64,000 bases of DNA from an uncultured Bacteriovorax sp. (GTDB lineage: Bacteria; Bdellovibrionota; Bacteriovoracia; Bacteriovoracales; Bacteriovoracaceae). A model generated the notes under the pieces. That model was not told where the DNA came from, did no database searches, and was given only the letters and a program-made list of their open reading frames with translations. Each line of letters begins with the position of its first letter. The stretch's first letter is position 1. The stretch lies in the NCBI GenBank assembly GCA_946481315.1, contig CAMLMH010000001.1, positions 62,001 to 126,000 on the forward strand. Reading direction: 5' to 3'. Positions 7,477 through 17,100 of this stretch are shown in pieces. Position numbers and translations under genes: made by a program.

Positions 7477-9781
7477 TTTAGGCCAGGAAGTTTTCGCCCA
7501 TGATTATTCAGAAACTGTTTTTTTGATCGGTCGATCAAAGGACTGCCATATTGTCCTGGATGACAAAAAAATTTCCCGTGAACACCTCAAAATAATTCAT
7601 AAAAATGGCAAATGGTTTATTGAAAAAATATCTGATTCTAACAGTGCCGAAATTAATGGCGAAGAGTTTTACCGTCACGAACTGGAAGCTGAAGACGTTA
7701 TTACAGTTGAAGGCTTCACCATTAATGTTCTGGATTCGGTTCCGAAGTTAACAGAAGTTAAACCCGCTCTCCGATCGGAAGAGCAAAAAATTGCTCAGTC
7801 TGCAGTATCTGTTGAGCGCGCTGATGCTGGTGGAGAAGAACAAGAAGAACAAGAAGAACAAGAAGATGTTCAGGTTAAAAAATCTTCGTCAAAACGAGAG
7901 CAGGCTACCCGTACAGATCTCAGCATTCTGCTCCCTGATGCTTTGAAGAGGGAAGATGTAACAAGTGAGATTGATGTCAGTGAACTATCCCAGGTTGATG
8001 TTAGAACATCAGAAGGGACTGATGAACTGATGCCTGTCGATGACCATTCTTCAAATAGTGACTTCGAAAGTTTTGATACTCCTGTCCAAGAAGAACCTGT
8101 ATTAACTGACGATGCTGATGCTGATGTCCAGTTTTCTGACGATCCTAACGAATCAATTGAAGTTCAGGCTGAGGAAGCTAACTATTCTCTGGAAAATATT
8201 GATTCAGGCGACAATGATGAGAGCACAAAAATTATTCGCTCTTTTGCCAATGTTCATCTGGAATTGTTCGGTGAAACAGCTCCCTATGACAAGTATATTC
8301 TGGACAAAGAAAAAACCTTTATAGGTCGTGATCCGGCCAAATGCCAGATCATACTGAATGATTCCGAAGTTTCAACAGTTCATGCTGTTATCACCCGAAA
8401 TAATATTAATATCACTCTGGAAGATTTAAATTCTTCCAACGGTACCTTATATAAGGGCGATCGGATCAATAAAGTTGTCCTTTCTCACAATGATGAGTTT
8501 GTTATCGGTGGTGTTACCTTCACCGTTAAAATTAGATCTGAATTTCTAAAAGATGAAAGTTCAACCCTTATGGCCGTTGATGAAAATCAAACCGTTGAAG
8601 TCGAGGAAGTTGTTGAAGTTCAGGCCGAAGAAGGTGAGCAGATAGATGCAATGGGGGGAATGGTAGATTCCGGTCCTCCTGAGAAATCGATCATCAAGCG
8701 CATTATGAAAGACGATCAGATGCGCAAAAAAGTTATTTATGGCGCCGTTTTGCTCGTGGGTGCCTGGTTCATGCTGGAAGAAGAAGAACCAGCAAAACCA
8801 ATTACTCCGACTGCTAAGACAAAAAAAGCTCCCAAAAAAGTTCAAACTGTTGTTACTAAAGACGGTGTAAAGTTGAGCGAAGAGCAAAGACGGACTCTTT
8901 CAGCTTATTACGAAATCGGAAAAGAACATTATAACAACGGCCGCTATCGTGAAGCTCTTACTGAATTACAGAAAGTAGCGGCAGTTGATCCACAGTTTAA
9001 TTCATCTCTTCAATCGCTGATTGCTCTATCTAAAGAAGGTTTGGCGAAGCTCGAAGAAAAAGAAAAAGAGCGGGTAGCTGCTGAGCAGGCAGCCATTCGT
9101 AAACAAAAGGTAAAAGACTTACTGGTTAAAGCGCGTGAATATACTAAAGAACGTCAATTGGAACTTGCGCAGACAACTTTCAATGAGATTATGCAGCTGG
9201 AGCCTGAAAACTTTGAAGTTCCCAAATTAAAAAAAGAGCTGGAGAGCTGGCAGAGGGATAAAGAACGAGCAGAGCAGGAAATTATTGAGAAAAAGCGTGA
9301 GCGTGAAGCCAAAATAGAAAAATTAAAGCCAAGTAAAACTTTATACCTCCAAAAGGAATGGTTTAGGGCCATTGCCAAGCTGGAAGAATTTCTAAGAATT
9401 AAAGATATGGATGAAGATCTAACTACTGAAGCAACTGAAATGCTGAAAACATCCAGAGAGGAATTAAGTTCAGCAGTAAATCCATTAATTGGTAAGGCTA
9501 AGTCACTCATGGAAGGTCAGGATTTAAAAGGCGCTTACGAAGTCTACCAGCAGATTCTCAGAGTAGAACCATCTAATGCCGAAGCATTAAATCAGATGGG
9601 TGAAATAAAGGAACAACTTACTAACCGGGCGAGAAAAATTTATCGTGAGGCCATAATTGCGGAATCCTTGAGTCTTTTTCAGGATGCCAAAGAGAAGTTT
9701 CAGGAAGTGCAACAAATCTCACCTGTCGACAGTGAATATTATAAAAAAGCTACTGATAAGCTGCGCGACTATCTGGAATAG
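7430..9781 (+). CDS. Double-FHA, single-pass membrane, TPR protein
   Basis: A protein of about 783 residues with two FHA domains. The first (start to about 100) has GR and SREH but reads SNS where the usual NG sits, so it may bind weakly. The second (about 275-370) has GR, S-T-V-H and SSNG and looks intact. Between them is a long acidic low-complexity linker that includes a Glu-Glu-Gln repeat. One hydrophobic helix follows near 435-450, then TPR-like helices and coiled coil to the C-terminus. I take GTG 7430 as start, just after GGAG at 7422-7425. TTG 7415 and TTG 7445 are alternatives. It overlaps the previous FHA gene and ends 2 nt before the phosphatase gene. Confidence 0.8.
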   Translation: MKLSVLKKNQAIQEIDLGQEVFAHDYSETVFLIGRSKDCHIVLDDKKISREHLKIIHKNGKWFIEKISDSNSAEINGEEFYRHELEAEDVITVEGFTINVLDSVPKLTEVKPALRSEEQKIAQSAVSVERADAGGEEQEEQEEQEDVQVKKSSSKREQATRTDLSILLPDALKREDVTSEIDVSELSQVDVRTSEGTDELMPVDDHSSNSDFESFDTPVQEEPVLTDDADADVQFSDDPNESIEVQAEEANYSLENIDSGDNDESTKIIRSFANVHLELFGETAPYDKYILDKEKTFIGRDPAKCQIILNDSEVSTVHAVITRNNINITLEDLNSSNGTLYKGDRINKVVLSHNDEFVIGGVTFTVKIRSEFLKDESSTLMAVDENQTVEVEEVVEVQAEEGEQIDAMGGMVDSGPPEKSIIKRIMKDDQMRKKVIYGAVLLVGAWFMLEEEEPAKPITPTAKTKKAPKKVQTVVTKDGVKLSEEQRRTLSAYYEIGKEHYNNGRYREALTELQKVAAVDPQFNSSLQSLIALSKEGLAKLEEKEKERVAAEQAAIRKQKVKDLLVKAREYTKERQLELAQTTFNEIMQLEPENFEVPKLKKELESWQRDKERAEQEIIEKKREREAKIEKLKPSKTLYLQKEWFRAIAKLEEFLRIKDMDEDLTTEATEMLKTSREELSSAVNPLIGKAKSLMEGQDLKGAYEVYQQILRVEPSNAEALNQMGEIKEQLTNRARKIYREAIIAESLSLFQDAKEKFQEVQQISPVDSEYYKKATDKLRDYLE
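7835..7866 (+). repeat. 9-nt direct repeat (three units) inside the double-FHA gene
   Basis: The unit GAAGAACAA is repeated three times in perfect register and followed by a partial fourth copy. It encodes Glu-Glu-Gln repeats in the acidic linker after the first FHA domain. Because the unit is a multiple of three, copy-number changes would alter linker length without a frameshift. Confidence 0.85.
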
Positions 9782-9783
9782 TT

Positions 9784-10524
9784 ATGATTGAACTTAAAAG
9801 TTATGCCATGAAATCAGATCAGGGACCCCATTTGAATCTAAACGAAGATTTAGTGGAAGCCGATTTAAATCATAATCTATTTTTAATAATAGATGGTTTC
9901 GGTGGATCAAATATCGGTGACCGAACAGCAGGAATCGTGCGTGATCAGATTAAACGATCATACACAAAAATTGCTCTGGACCCGGATGCAACTTTGCCCT
10001 TTTTTTATAGCCACAAATATCTGATTGAGGGTAATGCTTTGATCAACGCATTTTTAAATGCCCATCAGTCAGTAAACAAAGATAATGAGAATAAAAATCT
10101 GGAACAAAGAGGTGGGGCTTCAATTATTGCTTTGGCGTTAGCGGAGAATGTTGCGACTTTGGCGGCTAGTGGTAACTGTGTGGCTTATTTATATCGTAAA
10201 GGCCGGCTAACTCAGGAGCTGCTGCCGGATGCTTTGTCCAGTGTCAGTCGGGACAATTTCCAGGGCCATCTGCACAACGTTCCTATGAGTGGGATCGGAT
10301 TATTTGAAGATCTGCATTACACAATTAGAGAATTGAAGATTGCTGCTGATGATCTGATTTTGCTAATGACCGACGGAGCTTACGGGCGGCTGGAGCTTGA
10401 TGAGATAAAACATATTCTGGAAAAAAATCACGATCGTGAAAAAGAGGCCATAGAAGAAATCTTTCGATTGAACAATGACCGGGGTAATCTGGACAATCAA
10501 TCGGCAATCGTTCTGCAATTCTAG
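9784..10524 (+). CDS. PP2C-family serine/threonine phosphatase
   Basis: Metal-dependent protein phosphatase of 246 residues. The metal-binding and structural motifs of the PP2C family are present: NED at 20-22, DGFGG at 37-41, GGAS at 110-113, TDG at 196-198 and the terminal LDNQS at 236-240. No membrane segment or signal peptide is visible, so it is probably cytoplasmic and would remove phosphates from Ser/Thr in proteins recognised by the FHA domains. It begins 2 nt after the double-FHA gene and closes the operon. The Ser/Thr kinase expected as its counterpart is not in this window. Confidence 0.88.
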   Translation: MIELKSYAMKSDQGPHLNLNEDLVEADLNHNLFLIIDGFGGSNIGDRTAGIVRDQIKRSYTKIALDPDATLPFFYSHKYLIEGNALINAFLNAHQSVNKDNENKNLEQRGGASIIALALAENVATLAASGNCVAYLYRKGRLTQELLPDALSSVSRDNFQGHLHNVPMSGIGLFEDLHYTIRELKIAADDLILLMTDGAYGRLELDEIKHILEKNHDREKEAIEEIFRLNNDRGNLDNQSAIVLQF

Positions 10525-10615
10525 AAAAGGCGATCTTTTTAGTAGGGTAATCTCTTTAAAGAATTGCGTTGATTAAGAGTCTGAATTAGTTGAGAATATT
10601 CAAGAAGAGGAATGG

Positions 10616-11755
10616 ATGACGGCAAAAGTCTTAATTGCTGATGACAGCTTAACAATTCAAAAAGTAATAGGTATTACCCTGGCCAACAGCGGTTATGAAC
10701 TCGTTGAATGTTTAAACGAAGCTGAACTTTTTCGAAAAATTCAGTCCAATCATTTTGATTTAATTCTACTCGATTTTAATCTCTCTGATTCCCGTTCAGG
10801 TTATGAACTGGCAAAGCAAATTAATAATTCAATGCCAGGTGCTGCAATTATTGTCATGCTGGGCACGTTCGATACTATCGATGAAGGACAGTTCGAAGCT
10901 TGTGGCATTGCCGACAAAATAGTTAAGCCTTTTGAAAGCACGAAATTCATTAAAAAATGCCGTGAACTTCTGGAAGGTAATCGTCCAATTCCGGTAGTAA
11001 CCGAAAAGCGAAGTGAACCTTTGCAGGACAGCTCAACTGATCTGGACATGTGGAAAGTGGATGCTCCTGTTCTTAACAATGACAGCAATGATACAGAAGA
11101 ATTTACTCATGAACTTGAGTCTGAAATATCCAATAGTCAATTAGATCCACTGGCCAGTGAAATTCAGGGGTGGGGTTTCGCTCCCAGCAACCAGCTGGAA
11201 GATAAATTTCAAAAGGTGTTTCCTCCGACCATTGAAGAGGCTTCAGATGTCAGTATAATTGATCGACTGCAATCTTCTTCCGTATTTGTTCAGAATGAAG
11301 TTCTTGGTCTTGAAGATCATGATGCAACCGACCCTAACTTTGAAGTGCCAGAAGACTTAAATCGCGATCTGCTCAACGAAATCAGCGAAGATATTTCAGC
11401 CGATTCTTTCTGGGCAGTCGATGAAGTTGTTCCGGTTAAGTCCGAAGAAGAAGCTTATATCATTGAAACCAATCTGGATGAAGTAACAGCTGATCTTACT
11501 GACAGTGTAAATACTTTCCGTCAGCGTGAAGCTGCTGCTACCCGAGTAGTTGAAACTGAAAATAGTGACACAATTATACACATGGATCAGGATGAACTTG
11601 TGGAAAAGCTGAAAATATCTTTAAGGCCGGTCATAGAAGATTTGGTGAAGGAATTCTGCAGACAACATGCCGAGAAGGTTGCGTGGGAAGTCATTCCTGA
11701 TCTGGCCGAAAATCTAATCCGCAAAGAATTAAAAGAAATTACAAAAGATCTTTAA
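10616..11755 (+). CDS. Response-regulator receiver protein with acidic linker and conserved C-terminal helix
   Basis: The N-terminal receiver domain (1-115) has the acidic pair D9-D10, phospho-acceptor D53, a Thr near 84 and K104, so it should be phosphorylated. About 210 residues of acidic, probably disordered linker follow, then a C-terminal amphipathic segment of about 50 residues (ending VAWEVIPDLAENLIRKEL). This layout recalls the polarity proteins RomR and FrzS of myxobacteria and Bdellovibrio, which I infer from architecture only. No DNA-binding output domain is present. AGAAGAGG precedes the ATG by 5 nt. It lies 91 nt after the phosphatase gene and may have its own promoter. It is convergent with birA, overlapping by 4 nt. 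Confidence 0.78.
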   Translation: MTAKVLIADDSLTIQKVIGITLANSGYELVECLNEAELFRKIQSNHFDLILLDFNLSDSRSGYELAKQINNSMPGAAIIVMLGTFDTIDEGQFEACGIADKIVKPFESTKFIKKCRELLEGNRPIPVVTEKRSEPLQDSSTDLDMWKVDAPVLNNDSNDTEEFTHELESEISNSQLDPLASEIQGWGFAPSNQLEDKFQKVFPPTIEEASDVSIIDRLQSSSVFVQNEVLGLEDHDATDPNFEVPEDLNRDLLNEISEDISADSFWAVDEVVPVKSEEEAYIIETNLDEVTADLTDSVNTFRQREAAATRVVETENSDTIIHMDQDELVEKLKISLRPVIEDLVKEFCRQHAEKVAWEVIPDLAENLIRKELKEITKDL

Positions 11756-12444
11756 AGAATTTTCAATGAACTAGAGAAGAATGGCTTAACGGCTCCTTCT
11801 GATGCAATCAGAGCTTCCCCAAATTCTCCAATTCCCCGGAAAACACCTTGATGGTGAGTTCCGTCGTCATCAATTTCTACCCTTACATTTAAATGAGCGC
11901 AGCGATTATTAAATTCCTTTACTAAATCTTCTTTGCTTAAGCGATGCTTCAGCATGAAATGATAAAGTTCAGCCGATAAATCTGAGAGCGAATAAGTGCA
12001 AAGTCTTTCAGAATTCAGAAAACTCAACCCATGTTTGTAGTCTGTTCTTCTTTCTGTTGATGAGCCAATATTTAGTCCCAGTCCTGCCACGACCGTATCA
12101 GTATTGATAAATTTAGTCAGGATACCACCACATTTTTTCTGATCCAGCAAAAGATCATTAGGCCACTTAATGTGCAGTTTAAATTTAAATCGGGATTCAA
12201 AAAAAAGACTGGTCAGAATTCCTATCTCTAAAGGAGTCAGTGTAGGAACTGAATGTGGTCGAAACGTAAAACTCATCGCCAGTGAATGCGAATAATAATC
12301 CCAGCTTTTTTGATTACGACCTTGGCCGGCGGTTTGTTTATCAGTCGAAATCAGTACATCGGGACTAATGCTCTGAAGATCAGCCAGATGCTCCAGTAAG
12401 TACAGCTGAGTAGAATCAATCTCCGGAAAATGTGTATGGTGCAT
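11752..12444 (-). CDS. birA: Biotin--[acetyl-CoA-carboxylase] ligase (catalytic domain only)
   Basis: Joins biotin to the biotin carboxyl carrier protein via biotinyl-AMP. Visible motifs are the biotin/ATP loop (TAGQGRNQKSW), the KWPNDLLLDQKKCGGIL strand and VAGLGLNIG, all diagnostic of the BPL/LplA ligase family. There is no N-terminal helix-turn-helix, so this is a non-regulatory enzyme of about 230 residues. I favour the internal Met that begins MHHTHFPEIDST at 12444, because ligase catalytic domains start with this EIDST region. A GTG at 12489 would add 15 low-quality residues. The gene is divergent from rph. Confidence 0.88.
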   Translation of the reverse strand: MHHTHFPEIDSTQLYLLEHLADLQSISPDVLISTDKQTAGQGRNQKSWDYYSHSLAMSFTFRPHSVPTLTPLEIGILTSLFFESRFKFKLHIKWPNDLLLDQKKCGGILTKFINTDTVVAGLGLNIGSSTERRTDYKHGLSFLNSERLCTYSLSDLSAELYHFMLKHRLSKEDLVKEFNNRCAHLNVRVEIDDDGTHHQGVFRGIGEFGEALIASEGAVKPFFSSSLKIL

Positions 12445-12509
12445 TGAATTTCCATCATGTTCATGATTAGAATGAAGCTTAAATCTCACCTTAGCTCATA
12501 GGAAAAAAT

Positions 12510-13226
12510 ATGTCATCTTTTGCTGCCTTAATTGAGAGATCCACACCTCGTCCAATAAAATACACAACGAATCCCAATCCCTATGCCAAAGGTTCAGTCA
12601 TTGCCGAATGCGGTAATACAAAAGTTTATGTAACAGTGACTGTTGAAGAAAGTGTTCCGCCCTTTCTTAAGGGTAAAGGAGAAGGCTGGTTAACAGCAGA
12701 ATATTCAATGCTTCCTTCCTCAACTCATACCAGAAATAAACGCGAACGTAATGGAGCCAGCGGACGGACACAGGAAATTCAGCGTCTGATCGGACGTTCA
12801 TTACGATCGATCATTGATTTGAAAAAACTAGGTGAGAGAACAATTCAGATTGACTGCGACGTCATTGTAGCTGATGGTGGAACTCGTACCACGTCAATTT
12901 CCGGAGCTTACGTCGCTTTAAGCCTGGCGATTAAAAAGTTAATGCACGAAAGTTTAATCAAAGAAAATCCACTCACTGGACAACTCGCCGCTATCAGCGT
13001 TGGGTTAAATAAAAGTGGTAAAGCAATTGCTGATCTTAATTACGAAGAAGACTCCAGCTGTAATACAGACATGAATATTGTAATGACAAGCGAAGGAAAA
13101 TTTGTTGAGATTCAGGGAACGGCAGAAGGCGAACCGTTTAGTCACGATCAGATGCTGGCCCTGCTGGAGTGTGCAAAGTCATCCCTGATGATTGTTTTTG
13201 AAAAACAAAAAGAGGCAATAGCTTGA
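12510..13226 (+). CDS. rph: Ribonuclease PH
   Basis: Phosphorolytic 3'-to-5' exoribonuclease that trims tRNA precursors. The sequence matches throughout: MLPSSTHTR with the following Arg-rich segment, [18 protein letters not shown], the [19 protein letters not shown] strand pair and [11 protein letters not shown] near the end. A length of 238 residues is standard. AGGAA precedes the ATG. Its last codons overlap rdgB, an arrangement common in bacteria. Confidence 0.96.
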   Translation: MSSFAALIERSTPRPIKYTTNPNPYAKGSVIAECGNTKVYVTVTVEESVPPFLKGKGEGWLTAEYSMLPSSTHTRNKRERNGASGRTQEIQRLIGRSLRSIIDLKKLGERTIQIDCDVIVADGGTRTTSISGAYVALSLAIKKLMHESLIKENPLTGQLAAISVGLNKSGKAIADLNYEEDSSCNTDMNIVMTSEGKFVEIQGTAEGEPFSHDQMLALLECAKSSLMIVFEKQKEAIA

Positions 13227-13810
13227 TCAGTCTCATTCTCGCATCCGGTAATGCACATAAAGCGCAGGAGTTTGCCGAACTCTTTGACCCTAATTTTTTT
13301 TCTGTAAAAGCTGCTCCGGAAAAACTGGAAGTAGAAGAACATGGGGAGTCTTTTTACGCCAATGCTTTTCTTAAAGCGGAGTCCTACTACCGAAGATTTA
13401 AAATTCCTGTTCTCTCTGATGATTCTGGTTTAACGGTAGAAGCTTTGCCAGGCGAACTGGGGATTCATTCCGCAAGATTTGGCGGAGAAGGGCTGAGTGA
13501 TCGTGAGCGTGCCGAATTATTGTTAAAAAAAATGGAAAGCCAGACCAACAGAAAGGCATATTTCACTTGTGTCCTTTGTTTTTATCTCACTGAAAAAGAG
13601 GTTTTTTATTTTGAAGGCAGAATGAACGGCAGTATTGGGTATCGCTATCAGGGGGCGGGCGGCTTTGGTTATGACCCGGTTTTTATTCCTGAAGGTTTTG
13701 CCGATCAGGGACTGACCGTGGCCGAGCTAAGTGAATGGAAGCAAAAGAATTCACATCGTGCCCTTGCCGTTCTTGGTGCATCCAAGTTTCTGGCTTCAAG
13801 AATTTCTTAA
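13223..13810 (+). CDS. rdgB: XTP/dITP diphosphatase (Ham1/RdgB family)
   Basis: House-cleaning pyrophosphatase that hydrolyses XTP, ITP and dITP. The N-terminal [23 protein letters not shown] with [10 protein letters not shown], and [11 protein letters not shown] followed by [14 protein letters not shown] are all family signatures. The start is TTG at 13223, overlapping the rph stop as TTGA, so translation is coupled. A length of 195 residues is standard. A tRNA-Pro gene follows. Confidence 0.94.
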   Translation: MISLILASGNAHKAQEFAELFDPNFFSVKAAPEKLEVEEHGESFYANAFLKAESYYRRFKIPVLSDDSGLTVEALPGELGIHSARFGGEGLSDRERAELLLKKMESQTNRKAYFTCVLCFYLTEKEVFYFEGRMNGSIGYRYQGAGGFGYDPVFIPEGFADQGLTVAELSEWKQKNSHRALAVLGASKFLASRIS

Positions 13811-13876
13811 AATTCTTTTGCCAGAATGTCTTTTATGTCTTATATATGCATACTGTCTTTTTTGATTTTCTAATGT

Positions 13877-13953
13877 CGGAGCGTAGCGCAGTTTGGTAGC
13901 GCATCTGCTTTGGGAGCAGAGGGTCGGAGGTTCAAATCCTCTCGCTCCGACCA
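13877..13953 (+). tRNA. tRNA-Pro (anticodon TGG)
   Basis: A 77-nt cloverleaf with encoded CCA: acceptor stem CGGAGCG pairs with CGCTCCG, the anticodon stem TCTGC/GCAGA encloses loop TTTGGGA with anticodon TGG, and the T arm contains GGTTCAAATCC. It sits in the 302-nt space between rdgB and smc. I see nothing else clear in that space. Confidence 0.96.
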
Positions 13954-14112
13954 CTTAGAAATTTTCCCATTTTCCTTCCCTTTTCCCCAATGAAAAACAC
14001 CCATCTTACATTCTCTTAACTCACTACTTTTGTCGTGTACTAAAGACGCGGAATATGACAAATTTATCTCTCATTCACACACACAAATAACACACAGCAA
14101 AGGATTACGCTC

Positions 14113-17100
14113 GTGAAGTTAAAAAGACTTATCCTGCAGGGATTTAAATCGTTCAAAGATCGTACTGTCATCCATTTTGATGAAGGGATTACTGGTATTG
14201 TTGGACCTAATGGTTGCGGTAAATCAAACGTCGTAGACGCTCTATTTTGGGTCATGGGTGAACAATCAGCGAAGCACTTACGTGGTGCCTCGATGAAGGA
14301 TGTTATCTTTTCAGGATCAGCAAAATATTCTCCGGCAGCATTTGCTGAGGTCTCACTCGTTTTAGAAAACGATGAAGGTAAACATATTCACATTGGTCAG
14401 CAAGTTTCTTCACCAAGTGAAATTCAATTAACCCGTAAACTCTACCGCAATGGAGAAACTGAATATCGGATCAACGATGTTCCAAGTCGTCTAAAAGATA
14501 TTCAGGAAGTTTTCATGGACACAGGAGCAGGATCGAAATCTTATTCGATTATCGCTCAGGGGGAAATCCACCGTCTCGTTAATCAAAAACCTGAAGAACG
14601 TCGAGTGATGATCGAAGAAGTTGCCGGGATTACGAAATTCAAAGTTCGTAAGCGTGAATCACTTAAAAAGATCGAACAGACTGAACAAAACCTTGCCCGC
14701 CTGAATGATCTTCAACAAGAGATTGAAAAAAACCTGAAGGCCTTAGAGAAACAAGCTGAAAAAGCTGAACGCGCTAAAGAATTAAAAGAAAAAGTAAAAA
14801 AATATGATCTGATCGTACATTCACACAAAGAATTCGATCTTCTGAAAAATTACAAAGAAGGACACGGAATTGTCGTCGCCCGTTCAGAAGAAAACGAAAA
14901 CCTCTCTGCACGCAAAAATGTTCTGGAAATCGGACTTGAAGAAGAACGTTATAGAAAAGACGATGAAACTGCTAAAATCGAAGAGCTGCAAAAAGAATAC
15001 AACATCATTTCCAAAGAACTAGCGGCTGCAGAAGAACGCCTTGTTTACCTGTGTAAAACTCAATCAGAAAAAGAAAAACTTATCGAGACACGAGAAAAAG
15101 AAATCGAAAGTGTTAACGCTGAGATGACTGGACGTCTTGAAAAACTAGAAACTCTTAAAGCTGAGCTTGAGTCATGGGAGAAAAAAGGTGAAGAAGATCA
15201 TGACTTCACACTTCTTGAAGAAAGAGTTGAACATTTAAAAGAAGAACTGGAATTTAAAACTCAAAGTTTCAATGATCTGCGCGATGAAATTAACGCAGAA
15301 AAAGAACAGTTCCAGAAAATCGATCAGGATCTCTTTCGAAATACTTCACGCCTGGAAGAGTACTCCAATCAGCTGCAGGATTTAACTAAAGAGATCGAGG
15401 CACTGGAAGCTCAATACTCAGGTGTAAACACTCAAATTGTTGCTGAAAGAGAAGCTGTTGCAACTGCTGAAAAATTAGCTAATGAACTTAAAACAAAAGA
15501 AGCAGCTACCCGTGAAGAAATTGAGACATTAAGCACATCCGTTAAAGAGTTAGAAAGTGAATTCAATCAAAAGTCGAAGTCGTTTATTCAGACTGACTCT
15601 AAACTTCAGTCACTGATTGAAATCAATAATTCGCTGGAAGGAAAAAAAGAAGGAATTTCAGCTTTCATGCAGGCTAACCCGGAAGGATTCTCTCTACTGG
15701 GAACCCTGGTTAAGTGTGAAGAAAAATATACGAAAGCCGTACAAGTTCTCCTGGCTGACTTTATGGAAACCCTGGTGGCAACAGCTGACAACGACAGCAG
15801 TCTGTTTAACTGGATTGAAAATAACAGTCAAAATCTGGATTACTTAAAATTTGCCAACACGGAAAAGCTCTCTGTTGAAACAATTGAACGCCTTAAGCTT
15901 ACGCTAGGTGACGATCTTGTATCACTCACTGATATTCTGGAAATTGAAGATGGCATGAAGAATAAAATGGCGTCTTTCTTTGACGGCTATTTTGTCATCA
16001 ATGAAATTTCAGCTGATGCCATGGCGTCTTTGTCGGCTGATATTCGTTTTAAAGCAATTGCGACCATTAATGGTGATCGCAAACTCGTTAACGTTGGTGG
16101 AGCAAAGCTTGTTTCAATTCAAGCGGCAAACGATGAAGCACAAGGCTTCGTTGCCCGTAATAATCAAATCGAAGAATTAAAAGTTGTCGTGGCCAGTCTT
16201 CAGACCGAAGTGAGTACACTTGAAGAAAAAGCCACAACTGCAAGAAACAACCTTGAAGCTCGCCGCGCAGAATTTGAAACCCTTCGCGACCAGGCGGCAG
16301 AGGCCCGCGCTCAATTCTCTGGTAAGAAATCAGCACTTGAATCAAAGCTGGCCAGCTTTGAATCAGGTTTCACTAGACTGGAAATCCTGAAAAACCGTAA
16401 AAACGAAATCTCTAAGTCTCGTCTGGACATGCTGGAAGCAGAAGAAAAACTTTCTCGCCAGAAAGAATTAATCAACACAGAACTAGAAGACAAGACAGCT
16501 CGTTTTGATGAACTTCAGGAACAAGTCGAATTACAAAAATCAACTTACGAAGAAGAGCGCGAAGAGCTCCTTAAAAAACAAGTTGAAGCCCGTTCTTTTG
16601 AATCAACCCTTAAGAGCTTAAACGCACAAGTTGAAGACTTGAATGGTCAGATCGAGCGACTGAATCAGCGTTTAGAATCAAATAAAAATCTGGTTGAACA
16701 ATACAACACAGAAATTGATCAAATCATCGATGAACTAGAAAAGCTTGAAGCTGCTAACAAAGAAACTTCTCTCGTCTTAAGCGATAAAGAAGATGTTCTG
16801 AACCTGTTAAAAGACAGCTTGGGACAACTTCTTCTGTCTATGAAAGATCGTGAAGATGAAGTCAAAGAGATCAACTCAAAGATCAATAAAAATCAAAGAG
16901 AAATCTCTGAGATGGAAGTAAAACTTTCTCAATACATTGTTGAAGAAGAGCAAAACGTCCGAAACATTTTTGAGAAATACCAGATTGATTTGCGTAAAGT
17001 TCTTGGCAGGTTCCTTGAACTTGAAGAATCAGATTACCATGACCTAAAAGACATTAACTCCATGTACTGGATGGAAACCGAAGAAGGGCTGAAAGAAATT

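Noticed and set aside
13812..13827. Weak hairpin after rdgB as a terminator
   Set aside because: The stem is only five AT-rich pairs, and a T-rich run is interrupted.
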